The notes under the pieces are model-generated. The model was not told the DNA's origin and made no database searches. It was given only the letters and a program-made list of their open reading frames with translations. DNA of 64,000 nucleotides from Candidatus Contendibacter sp. Lineage in GTDB: Bacteria > Pseudomonadota > Gammaproteobacteria > Competibacterales > Competibacteraceae. Positions 1 to 7,692 of the stretch are shown here, piece by piece; position 1 is the stretch's first letter; the number at the start of each line of letters is the position of its first letter. Made by a program: the position numbers and the translations under genes. The stretch lies in contig JARSSO010000007.1 in NCBI GenBank assembly GCA_029624765.1, forward strand, positions 62,001-126,000, in the 5' to 3' direction.

Positions 1-464
1 CCGCTGGCGACGATCCCACCCCACGCCCCAACCAGATTTTCGCCGTCAGCCTGCCGCACAGTCCGCTGGACCCGGAAATCCAGCAGATCGTGGTGCGGGT
101 CTGCGGGCGGGAGTTGCTGACTTCCTACGGTCTCCGCTCCCTGGCGCCCGGTCATCCCGATTACCGACCCCACTACCTCGGCGGGGTTTGGGAACGGGAC
201 GGCGGCTATCACCAGGGGCCGGTCTGGGCCTGGCTGCTGGGCCATTACGCGCTGGCCGAGCATCGCGTCCACGGCGACGCAGCGGCGGCCCAAGCCCGGT
301 TGCAGCCGATCCGCGATCACTTGCTGGACGCCGGCCTCGGTACGGTCAGCGAAATTCTCGACGGCGCGGCGCCCCACACCCCGCGCGGCGCGCCGGCCCA
401 AGCCTGGTCGGTGGCCTGCGTGCTGGAGGCGTGGCAGCGACTGGAGCGGCTGAAACGGCAATAA
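1..464 (+). CDS. Glycogen debranching enzyme, C-terminal part (partial)
   Basis: The frame is open from the window edge to TAA at 462-464 and gives the last 153 residues of an amylo-alpha-1,6-glucosidase-type glycogen debranching enzyme (GDE C domain, (alpha/alpha)6 barrel). Visible family signatures are RPNQIFAVSLP near the edge, YRPHYLGGVWERDGGYHQGPVWAWLLG, and the C-terminal PRGAPAQAWSVA segment. The N-terminal part lies outside the window. The enzyme would remove alpha-1,6 branches from glycogen in the cytoplasm. The GH63-type glucosidase at 7693 and the GH57 protein at 18763 suggest a general investment in alpha-glucan metabolism. The GTG at 90 is an internal codon, not a start. Confidence 0.85.
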   Translation, partial: AGDDPTPRPNQIFAVSLPHSPLDPEIQQIVVRVCGRELLTSYGLRSLAPGHPDYRPHYLGGVWERDGGYHQGPVWAWLLGHYALAEHRVHGDAAAAQARLQPIRDHLLDAGLGTVSEILDGAAPHTPRGAPAQAWSVACVLEAWQRLERLKRQ

Positions 465-588
465 CTTTTTTCTTGGAGGTTGGAAAATGTTGCTCAGGAC
501 TTGTTATGCGCGTGATGGCTTGACAGCCTACCGAGCGGGGCCTTTAATGTGTATTCGTAGCGCGTTTCATACACCTGAGGTGGCCTCC

Positions 589-780
589 ATGCGAACGAAT
601 ATTGTAATAGATGACACCCTGATGGACGACGCCTTGAAACTGACTGGTCTCAAGACCAAGCGAGAAGCCGTTGAACTTGGACTCAAGACGTTGATCTTAT
701 TAAAGAAGCAGGAAAATATACGGCGTTTCCGGGGCAAATTGCGTTGGGAAGGCGATCTCGACGAAATGCGGACCGACTGA
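589..780 (+). CDS. vapB: VapB-type antitoxin
   Basis: A 63-residue protein starting MRTNIVIDDTLM, typical of the VapB/DUF2191 ribbon-helix-helix antitoxins: a short N-terminal beta strand (NIVID), two helices (LMDDALKLTG, KTKREAVELGLKTLI) and a charged C-terminal tail that wraps the toxin. ATG at 589 is chosen because AGGTGG lies just upstream (578-583) and the family begins exactly here; an ATG at 487 in the same frame would add an unrelated 34-residue extension. It should neutralise the VapC toxin and repress the operon. The stop codon overlaps the vapC start by one base (TGATG), indicating translational coupling. Confidence 0.88.
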   Translation: MRTNIVIDDTLMDDALKLTGLKTKREAVELGLKTLILLKKQENIRRFRGKLRWEGDLDEMRTD

Positions 781-1172
781 TGGTTCTTGTGGATTCGAGC
801 GTGTGGATTGCGTACTTCAATGGCGCTATTACACCCGAGACGGAACGACTTGACGCCTTGTTGGGCCAAGAGCCTGTTGGGCTTGGCGATTTGATTCTGG
901 CCGAAGTGCTTCAAGGGTTTCGTCTCGATAAGGACTACCGCACCGCAAAGGAACTACTCACTTCCCTCACCATCTACGACCTTCTCGGCAAGGACTTGGC
1001 GATTCGGGCTGCGGACAACTACCGCGCCCTCCGAAAGCGCGGCGTCACAGTTCGAAAAACGACCGATGCAATAATTGCAACCTTCTGTATTGAGAAGGAC
1101 TTTGCACTACTCCATTCTGACAAAGACTTCTTACCTTTCGTAACGCACCTCAATCTTCGCGCGGCGCTCTAA
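780..1172 (+). CDS. vapC: VapC-type PIN-domain RNase toxin
   Basis: A 130-residue PIN-domain protein. Acidic active-site residues are visible in the N-terminal VDSSVWIAYF (first Asp), the central LGDLILAEVLQGF (Asp/Glu) and the C-terminal RKTTDAIIATFC and LLHSDKDF motifs. Proteins of this family are Mg-dependent ribonucleases, usually cutting tRNA or rRNA, held inactive by VapB. ATG at 780 overlaps the vapB stop, so the two genes are coupled. A start at 744 in the same frame would lie inside vapB and lacks family similarity. The pair looks intact. Confidence 0.88.
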   Translation: MVLVDSSVWIAYFNGAITPETERLDALLGQEPVGLGDLILAEVLQGFRLDKDYRTAKELLTSLTIYDLLGKDLAIRAADNYRALRKRGVTVRKTTDAIIATFCIEKDFALLHSDKDFLPFVTHLNLRAAL

Positions 1173-1203
1173 AGCACATCACGGGCGGCGGGTAAGCCGC
1201 GAA

Positions 1204-1274
1204 AGGCAAGAAAGCCAAAGGCCTTTTTCGTCCGGGATCGGCTTGATCCGCGTGGTTGCGCGGCGCTTTGCGCC
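1204..1274 (+). repeat. Dispersed repeat, copy 1
   Basis: A stretch of about 71 bp matches 7153-7222 in the same orientation. About 50 of 71 positions agree by eye, including the perfect core TCGGCTTGATCC and a shared CTTTTTC. It lies in the 214-bp gene-free gap after vapC. Minus-strand translations of both copies contain a similar DQAD-G segment, so the element could be a decayed coding remnant. Confidence 0.5.
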
Positions 1275-1386
1275 AGCGACAACGACTTCGCGCACCTGCC
1301 GTGCGTAGCGCGGCCAGGCGCAACGCCCATTTAAGCCAGCTTGTGAATGGGCTGCCGGAAATCACGGCAACCCAACCCATACGCTG

Positions 1387-1800
1387 TTATTTAGGCGGCA
1401 TCGGTTGTCGCTCCACACGTTCGAGCGCCGGGTCCAAGCAAGCCCAACTCGGCGCACTCGCGGCCCAAATATTCGTGCTCGGTTGAATGGAGGAAGGATC
1501 ATCCAGGTTGCCCGCGCGAACCACCCGCAAATCTGGGCGGTTGGAGGATTTGGCGAACAGATGTGTGCCGCACCTCGGGCAGAATTGACGAGTGACCTCA
1601 TCGCCACTGTCGGCGGTCTTCGTGTACTCGGAAAGCACCCCGGAAAAGGTGAGTCCGTCCGCGGGGACAAGCAGATTCACCGACCCATTCGCCGCGATGT
1701 GTTGACAGTCGCGGCACCAGCAGATGCGGGTTGCCAGCGGTTCCGTTACCAGCTTAAAACTCACTGCGCCACAAAGACAACGACCGGCTCTTTCAGTCAT
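1387..1800 (-). CDS. GFA family (DUF636) zinc-binding protein
   Basis: A 137-residue protein with the zinc-binding cysteine pattern of the GFA/CENP-V family: RCLCGAVSF near residues 7-15, CWCRDCQH around residue 30, and FCPRCGTHLF around residue 75. Members carry two Zn sites and include proteins once called glutathione-dependent formaldehyde-activating enzymes. Most are uncharacterised and the substrate here cannot be told. Its length fits the family. The gene is followed on the same strand by the gap with the dispersed repeat and preceded by the aldo/keto reductase (125 bp gap). Confidence 0.85.
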   Translation of the reverse strand: MTERAGRCLCGAVSFKLVTEPLATRICWCRDCQHIAANGSVNLLVPADGLTFSGVLSEYTKTADSGDEVTRQFCPRCGTHLFAKSSNRPDLRVVRAGNLDDPSSIQPSTNIWAASAPSWACLDPALERVERQPMPPK

Positions 1801-1925
1801 GTGTTTGTCTCTCTATTGAGTGGATTGGGTCTAACGGGGCGGGCACTTCGCGCTCGCGACAGCGACGTGCATCAGTGACGCAGCTTGTCCGCGTCTTCTG
1901 GATACGACTGTCGGACGGCATCTGC

Positions 1926-2909
1926 TTAGACCAGCGTGGCGCCTTCCGCGAGCCCGGGTCGTGCCAGTTCGTTGATGCGCTTCAGCAGCTCCGGGGTCAG
2001 GTGGATATCGGCGGCTTTGGCATTCTCTTCGACCCGCTCCGCGCGACGGGTTCCTGGAATGGGGAAGATATCCTGCCCCTGGTGCAGCAGCCAGGCCAGC
2101 GCCAGTTGCGCGGGCGTTACGCCAAGCTCCTTTGCGACCCTGATGAAGGGCCTGAAGCGGTCCCTGTTTGAGGCGAGGTTTTGGCCAGAAAAGCGAGGAT
2201 TGTTTTGGCGAAAGTCACCTGGGTCCAGGCTGGTGACCGTGTCGGCAAGGAAACCGCTGCCGAGCGGTGACCAGCCGACCAAGGCAATGCCAAGTTCCCG
2301 AAGGGTCGGCAGCAGCTCTGCTTCCGCTTCACGTCGCCAAAGCGAATATTCGAACTGCACGGCGGCGATCGGATGAACTCCGTGCGCGCGTCTGACCTGC
2401 TCGGCGCTCGCGTTGCTCAAGCCGAGAGAGCGGACCTTGCCCGCACGAACGGCCTCAGCCATCGCGCCAACCGTTTCTTCAATGGGCGTGGCGGGGTCGA
2501 CGAAGTGCGCGTACCACAGGTCGATGACATCGACGGCCAGACGCTTGAGACTGGAGTCCAGTGCCTTGCGCACGTAAGACGGTCTGCCGTTGATCTTGAG
2601 CGAGAACCCCCAGCCCGTGGGCAGTTCGGTCCCGGTCTCGCGCTCGTCGAAGACGATGCCGAACTTGGTGGCCACGAAAGCCTGTTGGCGCCTGCCGGCA
2701 ATGGCGCGCCCGACCAGGATTTCGTTATGGCCGTTGCCATAGGCATCGGCCGTATCAATCATGTTCATGCCGACATCAAGCGCGCGATGGATCGTCCCGA
2801 CGGCTTGTTCGTCGTCGGAGCCGCCGTAATAACCCTCAAGAACCATCGCGCCGTAACCGAGGCTGCCCACGTCGGGGCCGTTGGTTCCAAGTTTTCTCTT
2901 CTCAATCAC
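1926..2909 (-). CDS. Aldo/keto reductase
   Basis: A 327-residue NADPH-dependent aldo/keto reductase with a (beta/alpha)8 barrel. Family landmarks are VGSLGYGAMVLEGYYG at the N-terminus, MIDTADAYGNGHNE (catalytic Asp and Tyr), VATKFG (catalytic Lys), DLWYAHFVDP (catalytic His region) and, at the C-terminus, the cofactor-binding PIPGTRRAERVEEN. I choose GTG at 2909 (VIEKRKLGT) because GGAGGA lies about six bases upstream; an in-frame start at 2939 exists but has no ribosome-binding site. The substrate is not predictable. GC content matches the host background, unlike the cassette that follows at 3063. Confidence 0.85.
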   Translation of the reverse strand: MIEKRKLGTNGPDVGSLGYGAMVLEGYYGGSDDEQAVGTIHRALDVGMNMIDTADAYGNGHNEILVGRAIAGRRQQAFVATKFGIVFDERETGTELPTGWGFSLKINGRPSYVRKALDSSLKRLAVDVIDLWYAHFVDPATPIEETVGAMAEAVRAGKVRSLGLSNASAEQVRRAHGVHPIAAVQFEYSLWRREAEAELLPTLRELGIALVGWSPLGSGFLADTVTSLDPGDFRQNNPRFSGQNLASNRDRFRPFIRVAKELGVTPAQLALAWLLHQGQDIFPIPGTRRAERVEENAKAADIHLTPELLKRINELARPGLAEGATLV

Positions 2910-3000
2910 GATCACTCCTCCGTCGATGTTGCCGTCCAACGCTATAACTCACCTGTCGGGGCCGCTCGGAAGATGTTCCCCTTGGCCCGGCAAATTATCG

Positions 3001-3089
3001 TAGGGCAGATTAGGGCGGCAACCCGTAATCCGCCTTTTGGAAAATCTACCGGAATCGGCGGGTTACGCTTCGCTAACCCGCCCTACCAC
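3001..3089. repeat. REP-like GTAGGG/CCCGCC palindromic repeat
   Basis: Two GGCGGGTT/AACCCGCC-type half elements lie here, the second (3058-3087) being a clean hairpin with arms GGCGGGTTA and TAACCCGCC around CGCTTCGC. This is the kind of short interspersed palindrome common in gammaproteobacterial intergenic DNA. The last codons of the 3063 membrane-protein gene lie inside the hairpin. Confidence 0.65.
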
Positions 3090-3824
3090 GCTCACCTGTC
3101 CGAAGAAGAAATAACGGCAGTTGAGTACGTAATCAACGGCCGAGTTCAGAAGTAGCAGGATTCCCAAGGTCCACAGCGTTAGGGCAATCTTTAGGGGCGG
3201 AGAATCCAACGTCTTTAGAAAGACAAACCACAAAACCACGATACATATGCTCACAAAATTCTCGAGTAGCCATACATATTTGTACCTCTCGTGGCGATCT
3301 CGATGGAGCGGATTCTCCAAGATCTCCCTTATTATGCGACGTAATAGCTCAAGCAGGCTGACCCTGTATGCGTACTCGAACGCTCGTAAATGAAAGATAT
3401 CTAAGAGAAATAGGATAATATTCGGAAAGAGTATGAAGGCTATAAGCTGAATACAGCGGCTTTCAAGAGTGGAGCCACTTTTGACGAGGAGACTCATCTT
3501 GCACACCAAGGCAAATGAGCCGATCAACAACGTTGTCAGACACCATGAGCATATGACCAACATTAAATCCTTCTCGAGTTTTTCCTCGTAGTGATCATCG
3601 AAGAGAGTGATGAGGAGGCCGTGAGCATTCTTGGCAATATAGAATATGACAAGAATGCTTAGCAACGACGGCCACACCGTGGTTGGGAAGGCTTGGTCGA
3701 AATCGGTCAAAGATAGCACTGCATCTCGAATGCTTGAAAAGCTGCTGATGCTGTATCCGATGAGGAGGCCTGCGAGAATGATGACCAATCTCCGCCAAGC
3801 CTCATATCGATAGTTCACATCCAT
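3063..3824 (-). CDS. Multi-spanning membrane protein of unknown function
   Basis: A 253-residue protein with about five hydrophobic segments (after VNYRYEAWRR; SLLSILVIFYIA; LMLVICSWCLTTLLIGSFAL; IQLIAFILFPNIILFLLDIF; FVSICIVVLWFVFL; IALTLWTLGILLLLNSAV) and basic loops. I do not recognise a family. It is the last gene of the ABC transporter/methyltransferase cassette. ATG at 3824 overlaps the preceding TAG (TAGGATG) with a GGAG nine bases upstream; ATG at 3839 is an alternative. The C-terminal residues GRVSEA are encoded by the palindromic repeat at 3058-3087, so the original 3' end may have been replaced. GC is clearly lower than in flanking genes. Confidence 0.7.
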   Translation of the reverse strand: MDVNYRYEAWRRLVIILAGLLIGYSISSFSSIRDAVLSLTDFDQAFPTTVWPSLLSILVIFYIAKNAHGLLITLFDDHYEEKLEKDLMLVICSWCLTTLLIGSFALVCKMSLLVKSGSTLESRCIQLIAFILFPNIILFLLDIFHLRAFEYAYRVSLLELLRRIIREILENPLHRDRHERYKYVWLLENFVSICIVVLWFVFLKTLDSPPLKIALTLWTLGILLLLNSAVDYVLNCRYFFFGQVSVVGRVSEA

Positions 3825-3825
3825 C

Positions 3826-4482
3826 CTACCATCTCCCATACAGACACACGTAAATGGGTGGAATGTCGTCTGTGATCTCTAAAGTGTCGACAGTGTGTAA
3901 CTCTTGTACTTTCCCAATCGCTGCACGCAGTGCGGATAGCTGATGAAAGTAATAGACGAATCTGTGTCGCTTCATGTCAAGCGAAACGACGCCGTTGCCA
4001 TTGATGACCCCAAACTGCCGATCAAACTCGGGGTTTGGCACCGAGAAACAAAAGGCTTTTCCAGGACGACGGAGCCGGTGCATTAGGCCACGTGGATCTC
4101 GGATATAGTTCAGAATTAGGGTACCGTTGACGACGTCGTATGGGAATCGTTCAAAGCGGCAGTATCGGATATCCGTCCGGTGAAACTCGGCATCCGGTTT
4201 ACCATAGAGAGGGTGCCGTTTCATGAGGACTTCAGATACATCAAGCCCGATGTAGCGGCGGTGCGGAATGTATGCCATGCCGGGGTCGAAGCCACAGCCA
4301 ATATCCAGGATTATGGCGTCAGCCCCCGCCAGATTCGTGAGTGCCTCTTTGACAAGGGGCGCGAGAGAGTCCTCGGAGTGGACTCCCGCGCCGAGACGGT
4401 AGCAAATATAGCCCTGGGGCCGGATGCAGTATGCCTCCCGGACATAAGCACCGACACGGCTACTATTTCGCCTACTTCCCAC
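3826..4482 (-). CDS. SAM-dependent methyltransferase-like protein
   Basis: A 218-residue protein with a class I methyltransferase core: motif I ILDIGCGFDPG (residues 57-67), an acidic residue ending beta-2 in YIGLDVS (Asp 81), and FPYDVVNGTLILNYIRDP as the motif IV/post-IV region, followed by FCFSVPNPEF. The substrate is unknown. The gene overlaps the 3' end of the binding-protein gene by 11 bases and abuts the membrane-protein gene, so it belongs to the ABC cassette. Possible roles are modification of the transported compound or of a cell-surface molecule, but nothing in the sequence decides this. Low GC suggests acquisition together with its neighbours. Confidence 0.7.
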   Translation of the reverse strand: MGSRRNSSRVGAYVREAYCIRPQGYICYRLGAGVHSEDSLAPLVKEALTNLAGADAIILDIGCGFDPGMAYIPHRRYIGLDVSEVLMKRHPLYGKPDAEFHRTDIRYCRFERFPYDVVNGTLILNYIRDPRGLMHRLRRPGKAFCFSVPNPEFDRQFGVINGNGVVSLDMKRHRFVYYFHQLSALRAAIGKVQELHTVDTLEITDDIPPIYVCLYGRW

Positions 4483-5572
4483 TCAGTAGCTCCGTGGCGA
4501 GGTAATTCTCAACGCGAATAGGAGACTTTATTATTCCTTGCTGCAGCATGATGGCCTCGGTCTCTTTCCACGAGGCGACATCGATGGTTCCGAGAGTAAG
4601 CCCTGCGCCCGGGGGCGGCAGCACTAGATCGGCAGTAATCCTAATCTGATCTTGGAGCTTCTGCGTCAGGACTTCCTTAGAATCAGTTGAGGATTCTCTG
4701 ACGTAATTCAGCATTGCGCGAATCGCAAGTGCTTCATTCTTCGGATCAAGAGCCTCTTTCCAGCCCTTCAGTACTGCAGAGAGAAAAGCTCGAACGACAG
4801 TTGGATTTGTTTTGAGCATGCGCTCGGTTGTAACAATAGAGTTTGCTACGAAATGTACCCCGCCATACTCTTCCGGATCGAAGAAGCTTACAACCTCACC
4901 TGCGGACTTCATCTGTATTCCAAGGTCGACACCTTGGGTGTTCTTGTAGACAGGGAATAGATCGAGATTATTCTTCAGAAAGGGGGCAAAGTCATACCGG
5001 ACCGGTAGCAGTTCAACGACCGGGCTAGGTGTAGACTCTTGATTTTGGGGAGCTGCCTGACCAGCGACGTGGTAAGGGACATCGGCCTTCCTTAAAACAG
5101 CCAGCATGATTGTTGCGTCGTTATCCCCGACTGTGATGCCAACAGATCGCCCACGCAGGTCCTGTGGCGCGGACAGCTTACCGAGCCTCGAGCGGTAGAT
5201 CCACTGGACGGGGTTCTTCCTGTAGATTTGTGCAATCACAATCACTTTCGCACCTTTGCCCAAGGCGTTGATTACCTGATCAGCTGACGCCACACCAAAT
5301 GCGGCCTCTTCAGTCAGAAGCTCGCGGATCGCGTCGTGCTCAGGGCCACCCGGCTTGACTTGGACGTTTAGTCCTTCCTCCCTGAAGTAGCCGTAATTGA
5401 CCGCGTACAGGTCACCAATGAACCCGGTGTTCGCCAGCCACTTAAGTCTGTAGGTGAAAGTCTGATCGCTCGGTGGCTTGTTTTCTCCGTTGATAAAGAG
5501 GAGGAACAGACCGATGACGACTACTAACAAAGCAGCCACAAAAGGCCACCACTTTCGTTTTGCATTACTCAT
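4472..5572 (-). CDS. ABC transporter substrate-binding protein, NMT1/THI5-like
   Basis: A 366-residue periplasmic binding protein of the SsuA/TauA/ThiY superfamily. An N-terminal membrane anchor or uncleaved signal (residues 11-27, FVAALLVVVIGLFLLFI) is followed by YRLKWLANTGFIGDLYAVNYGYFREEGLNV, characteristic of NMT1-type proteins, then FGVASADQVI and DLRGRSVGITVGDNDATIM. Relatives bind sulfonates, nitrate, bicarbonate or pyrimidine precursors of thiamine; the ligand here is not predictable. No lipobox cysteine is visible. ATG at 5572 overlaps the permease stop by four bases, so the genes are translationally coupled. I looked for a THI-box upstream of the operon and found none. Confidence 0.85.
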   Translation of the reverse strand: MSNAKRKWWPFVAALLVVVIGLFLLFINGENKPPSDQTFTYRLKWLANTGFIGDLYAVNYGYFREEGLNVQVKPGGPEHDAIRELLTEEAAFGVASADQVINALGKGAKVIVIAQIYRKNPVQWIYRSRLGKLSAPQDLRGRSVGITVGDNDATIMLAVLRKADVPYHVAGQAAPQNQESTPSPVVELLPVRYDFAPFLKNNLDLFPVYKNTQGVDLGIQMKSAGEVVSFFDPEEYGGVHFVANSIVTTERMLKTNPTVVRAFLSAVLKGWKEALDPKNEALAIRAMLNYVRESSTDSKEVLTQKLQDQIRITADLVLPPPGAGLTLGTIDVASWKETEAIMLQQGIIKSPIRVENYLATELLSGK

Positions 5573-6330
5573 TTCGTACTCTCCTTTACTTTGTTGAGTT
5601 TTCGCACTGCTTGGCTACCTACCATCTCGACAATGGATAGGTATATCCAGTTGGCACAGCCAATGGTCAACAGCGCGAGGAGGATTCCGTCAAGTTGGTT
5701 GCTGTTGTTGGCCATCCAGATGTAGAATCCGATCCCGGAATATTCGGCAAGATACTCTGCGAGGATCGCCCCGACGACTGCTAGACTAGCACTGCCGGTT
5801 ACTGCTGTTTGCACTGCCTGGGCATTCTCGGACAAACGTATCTTGACAACCCGACTGAGCGTCAGGGATCGATTCAAGGTGTAGAAGTGCTCAACTTCCG
5901 GGACAGGGCTCATAAGCACACCAAGAATAGTCAGTAGAACTGGGAAATAGCAAATTGTCACGGTAATGAGGAGTTGAGTCACAAGGCCATCGCCGAAAAG
6001 AATGAAGAACATAGGCGCCACAGCGACCAATGGATACGCTTGAAGCGTGTAAGCGACCGAACGGACATACGATCCTACTCGTTGGCGAGTAACAACGACC
6101 AAGGCGACGAGAAATGCCATCACCACGGCGATTAGGTGTCCAGATATCACCAAGACGAAGGTTTTGATGGTTGCTAGGGTATAAGGTCGCCAAGATGCCT
6201 GAGCTGCATCCCAAAGCTTGGATGGACTAGGAATTACATATTCGGGGTAGTTCATTAATACACTGTAGCAGAAGAGGAGTGCCAAGCCAACGGCGTAGAT
6301 GATCAAGAAGGAAAATAGTGATCTAAGCAT
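5569..6330 (-). CDS. ABC transporter permease
   Basis: A 253-residue inner-membrane permease of the SsuC/TauC/ThiX type with about six hydrophobic segments. The cytoplasmic EAA-type loop is visible in VKIRLSENAQAVQTAVTGSASLAVVGAILAEYLAEYSGIGFYI. ATG at 6330 (MLRSLFSF) is chosen because it overlaps the ATPase stop by eight bases (ATGCTTAG), a normal coupling arrangement; the ATG at 6384 would add 18 residues translated inside the ATPase gene. It forms the membrane channel for the binding protein encoded by the next gene. Confidence 0.85.
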   Translation of the reverse strand: MLRSLFSFLIIYAVGLALLFCYSVLMNYPEYVIPSPSKLWDAAQASWRPYTLATIKTFVLVISGHLIAVVMAFLVALVVVTRQRVGSYVRSVAYTLQAYPLVAVAPMFFILFGDGLVTQLLITVTICYFPVLLTILGVLMSPVPEVEHFYTLNRSLTLSRVVKIRLSENAQAVQTAVTGSASLAVVGAILAEYLAEYSGIGFYIWMANNSNQLDGILLALLTIGCANWIYLSIVEMVGSQAVRKLNKVKESTK

Positions 6331-7024
6331 TGTTGATAACCTTCCATATCTCACTGGCCAGATCCGTCGCTTTAGCAGGATCATATTGTGATAGATTTAA
6401 GCCGCAGCGACTAACAATCTGAACTTCGGCGTTACTAGCTTTGAGTATTAGCAAGGTCTTGGCAAAGGAGATGGCATCGAAAAGGTGGTGTGAAATGTAG
6501 AGAAAAGTGCGGCAGGGATACTTACTCTTAATCTCTGAGAGAATTTTTAGCCGCGTAGGTTCGTCGACGTTATTGAGAGCTTCGTCAAGTATAAGGAGAT
6601 CAAAGTCCTGTAGCAGGTAACGAAGGACATTGAATCGATTGTGCTGCCCGCTAGAAATTGTTCCGGGGTGTTGAACAAGTAGATCGCTGTCGAGGTCGAA
6701 GGCTTGCATGAGCATCTTGATGTCGTTCCGCTTACTAGGACAAATGACGTCATCGAGATGGGAGCGAATCGTCTGCCAGAGTGGAAACCTCTCTCTACAG
6801 TGGCAATACAGAACGGACCTTGGGAGGGAAGCTTTTCCCGACCAATTTTTCTCCAAACCGCAGATAATCTTCGCGAGGGTCGATTTGCCTACGCCAGAGC
6901 GACCGAGGAGAGCATGAAATGCCGGAGCGTCGAGATTAAAGGAGAGATTGTGAAATAGTTGCTGGCCGCCGGGATAAGCAAAAAAGAGGTTATTGACGGC
7001 AATTGTCTCGCAACCCTGATTCAC
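6323..7024 (-). CDS. ABC transporter ATP-binding protein, divergent
   Basis: A 233-residue ATPase with Walker A GRSGVGKST (about residues 41-49), Walker B DLLILDEA and the switch histidine in ISHH. Two motifs are unusual: the signature reads ISSGQ instead of LSGGQ, and the Q-loop region (VLYCHCRERFPLWQT) has Cys/His where a Gln is expected by alignment to SsuB-type proteins. The start is GTG at 7024, preceded by AGGGGA. It is the first gene of a five-gene minus-strand cassette with overlapping genes. It energises uptake by the permease and NMT1-like binding protein. Confidence 0.82.
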   Translation of the reverse strand: MNQGCETIAVNNLFFAYPGGQQLFHNLSFNLDAPAFHALLGRSGVGKSTLAKIICGLEKNWSGKASLPRSVLYCHCRERFPLWQTIRSHLDDVICPSKRNDIKMLMQAFDLDSDLLVQHPGTISSGQHNRFNVLRYLLQDFDLLILDEALNNVDEPTRLKILSEIKSKYPCRTFLYISHHLFDAISFAKTLLILKASNAEVQIVSRCGLNLSQYDPAKATDLASEIWKVINNA

Positions 7025-7692
7025 AATGCGTTCCCCTTTTAGCTCCCGTTAGAAAGTTTCTTAGACACATTCCCTTTGCTAAAGGTCAGAGTCAGCGATT
7101 CTGGCTTAGGACCGTCGAGTTTGATCTTTGCCACCCAACGGAGCAGCTGATAAGGCGAGAAAGTCGCAGGCTTTTTCACCCGGAGTCGGCTTGATCCATA
7201 TAGTTGTACGGTGCTTCACGCCGCGCAGGCAGCGGATAGTATTTGCCGCCCCGTTGTCGCGGGCGCGAAGTGTCCGATAGCAGTATAACATTCATCGCCA
7301 GCCTTCCAACCCCGGAAACCCCGCCCCGCTCGCCGTCCCCAAGGACTCGCCCGTCGCCACGAGGCGCGGTTAGCACAGCAAAGCATCCTAGCCGGGCAAC
7401 GTCCGCATTCTCACCCGTGGTCGCGCCTTCACCTGAACTACTGTCACAAGTATAGCGCCTCGCCAGCGGATCAGCGAAGTTTGGCCGCTTTTCAGGAGTA
7501 ATTGCCAAAACCGCTACATTTAGCGGCTCTACGATATTTCGCAGCCCCCGTCCTCGACCAAAGCTCAACAGTAAAGATGTATCATTTTAATTATCCTTGA
7601 AATTTCTCCAGTGGCATAAGTGTTGCTGCTTCAAGGGATGAATGAACGACCGACCTCTCACCCCATGCAACCCCTATTCTGGAGAAACCCCA
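7025..7692. other. 668-bp gap without a supported gene
   Basis: This stretch separates the minus-strand ABC cassette from the plus-strand glucosidase gene and must hold both promoters. It contains the second copy of the dispersed repeat (7153-7222). An open frame on the minus strand (7176-7568) runs into the repeat and has no recognisable domain or ribosome-binding site, so I do not call it. Confidence 0.5.
7153..7222 (+). repeat. Dispersed repeat, copy 2
   Basis: Same element as 1204-1274, same orientation, about 70 % identical by eye with a perfect TCGGCTTGATCC core. The two copies bracket the GFA gene, the aldo/keto reductase and the low-GC ABC cassette. Confidence 0.5.

Noticed and set aside
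7025..7160. TPP riboswitch upstream of the NMT1-type ABC operon
   Set aside because: No THI-box elements are visible on the minus strand ahead of 7024, so a thiamine role is not supported.
7176..7568. 130-residue frame in the gap before the glucosidase
   Set aside because: No ribosome-binding site or domain, and its end lies inside the dispersed repeat.
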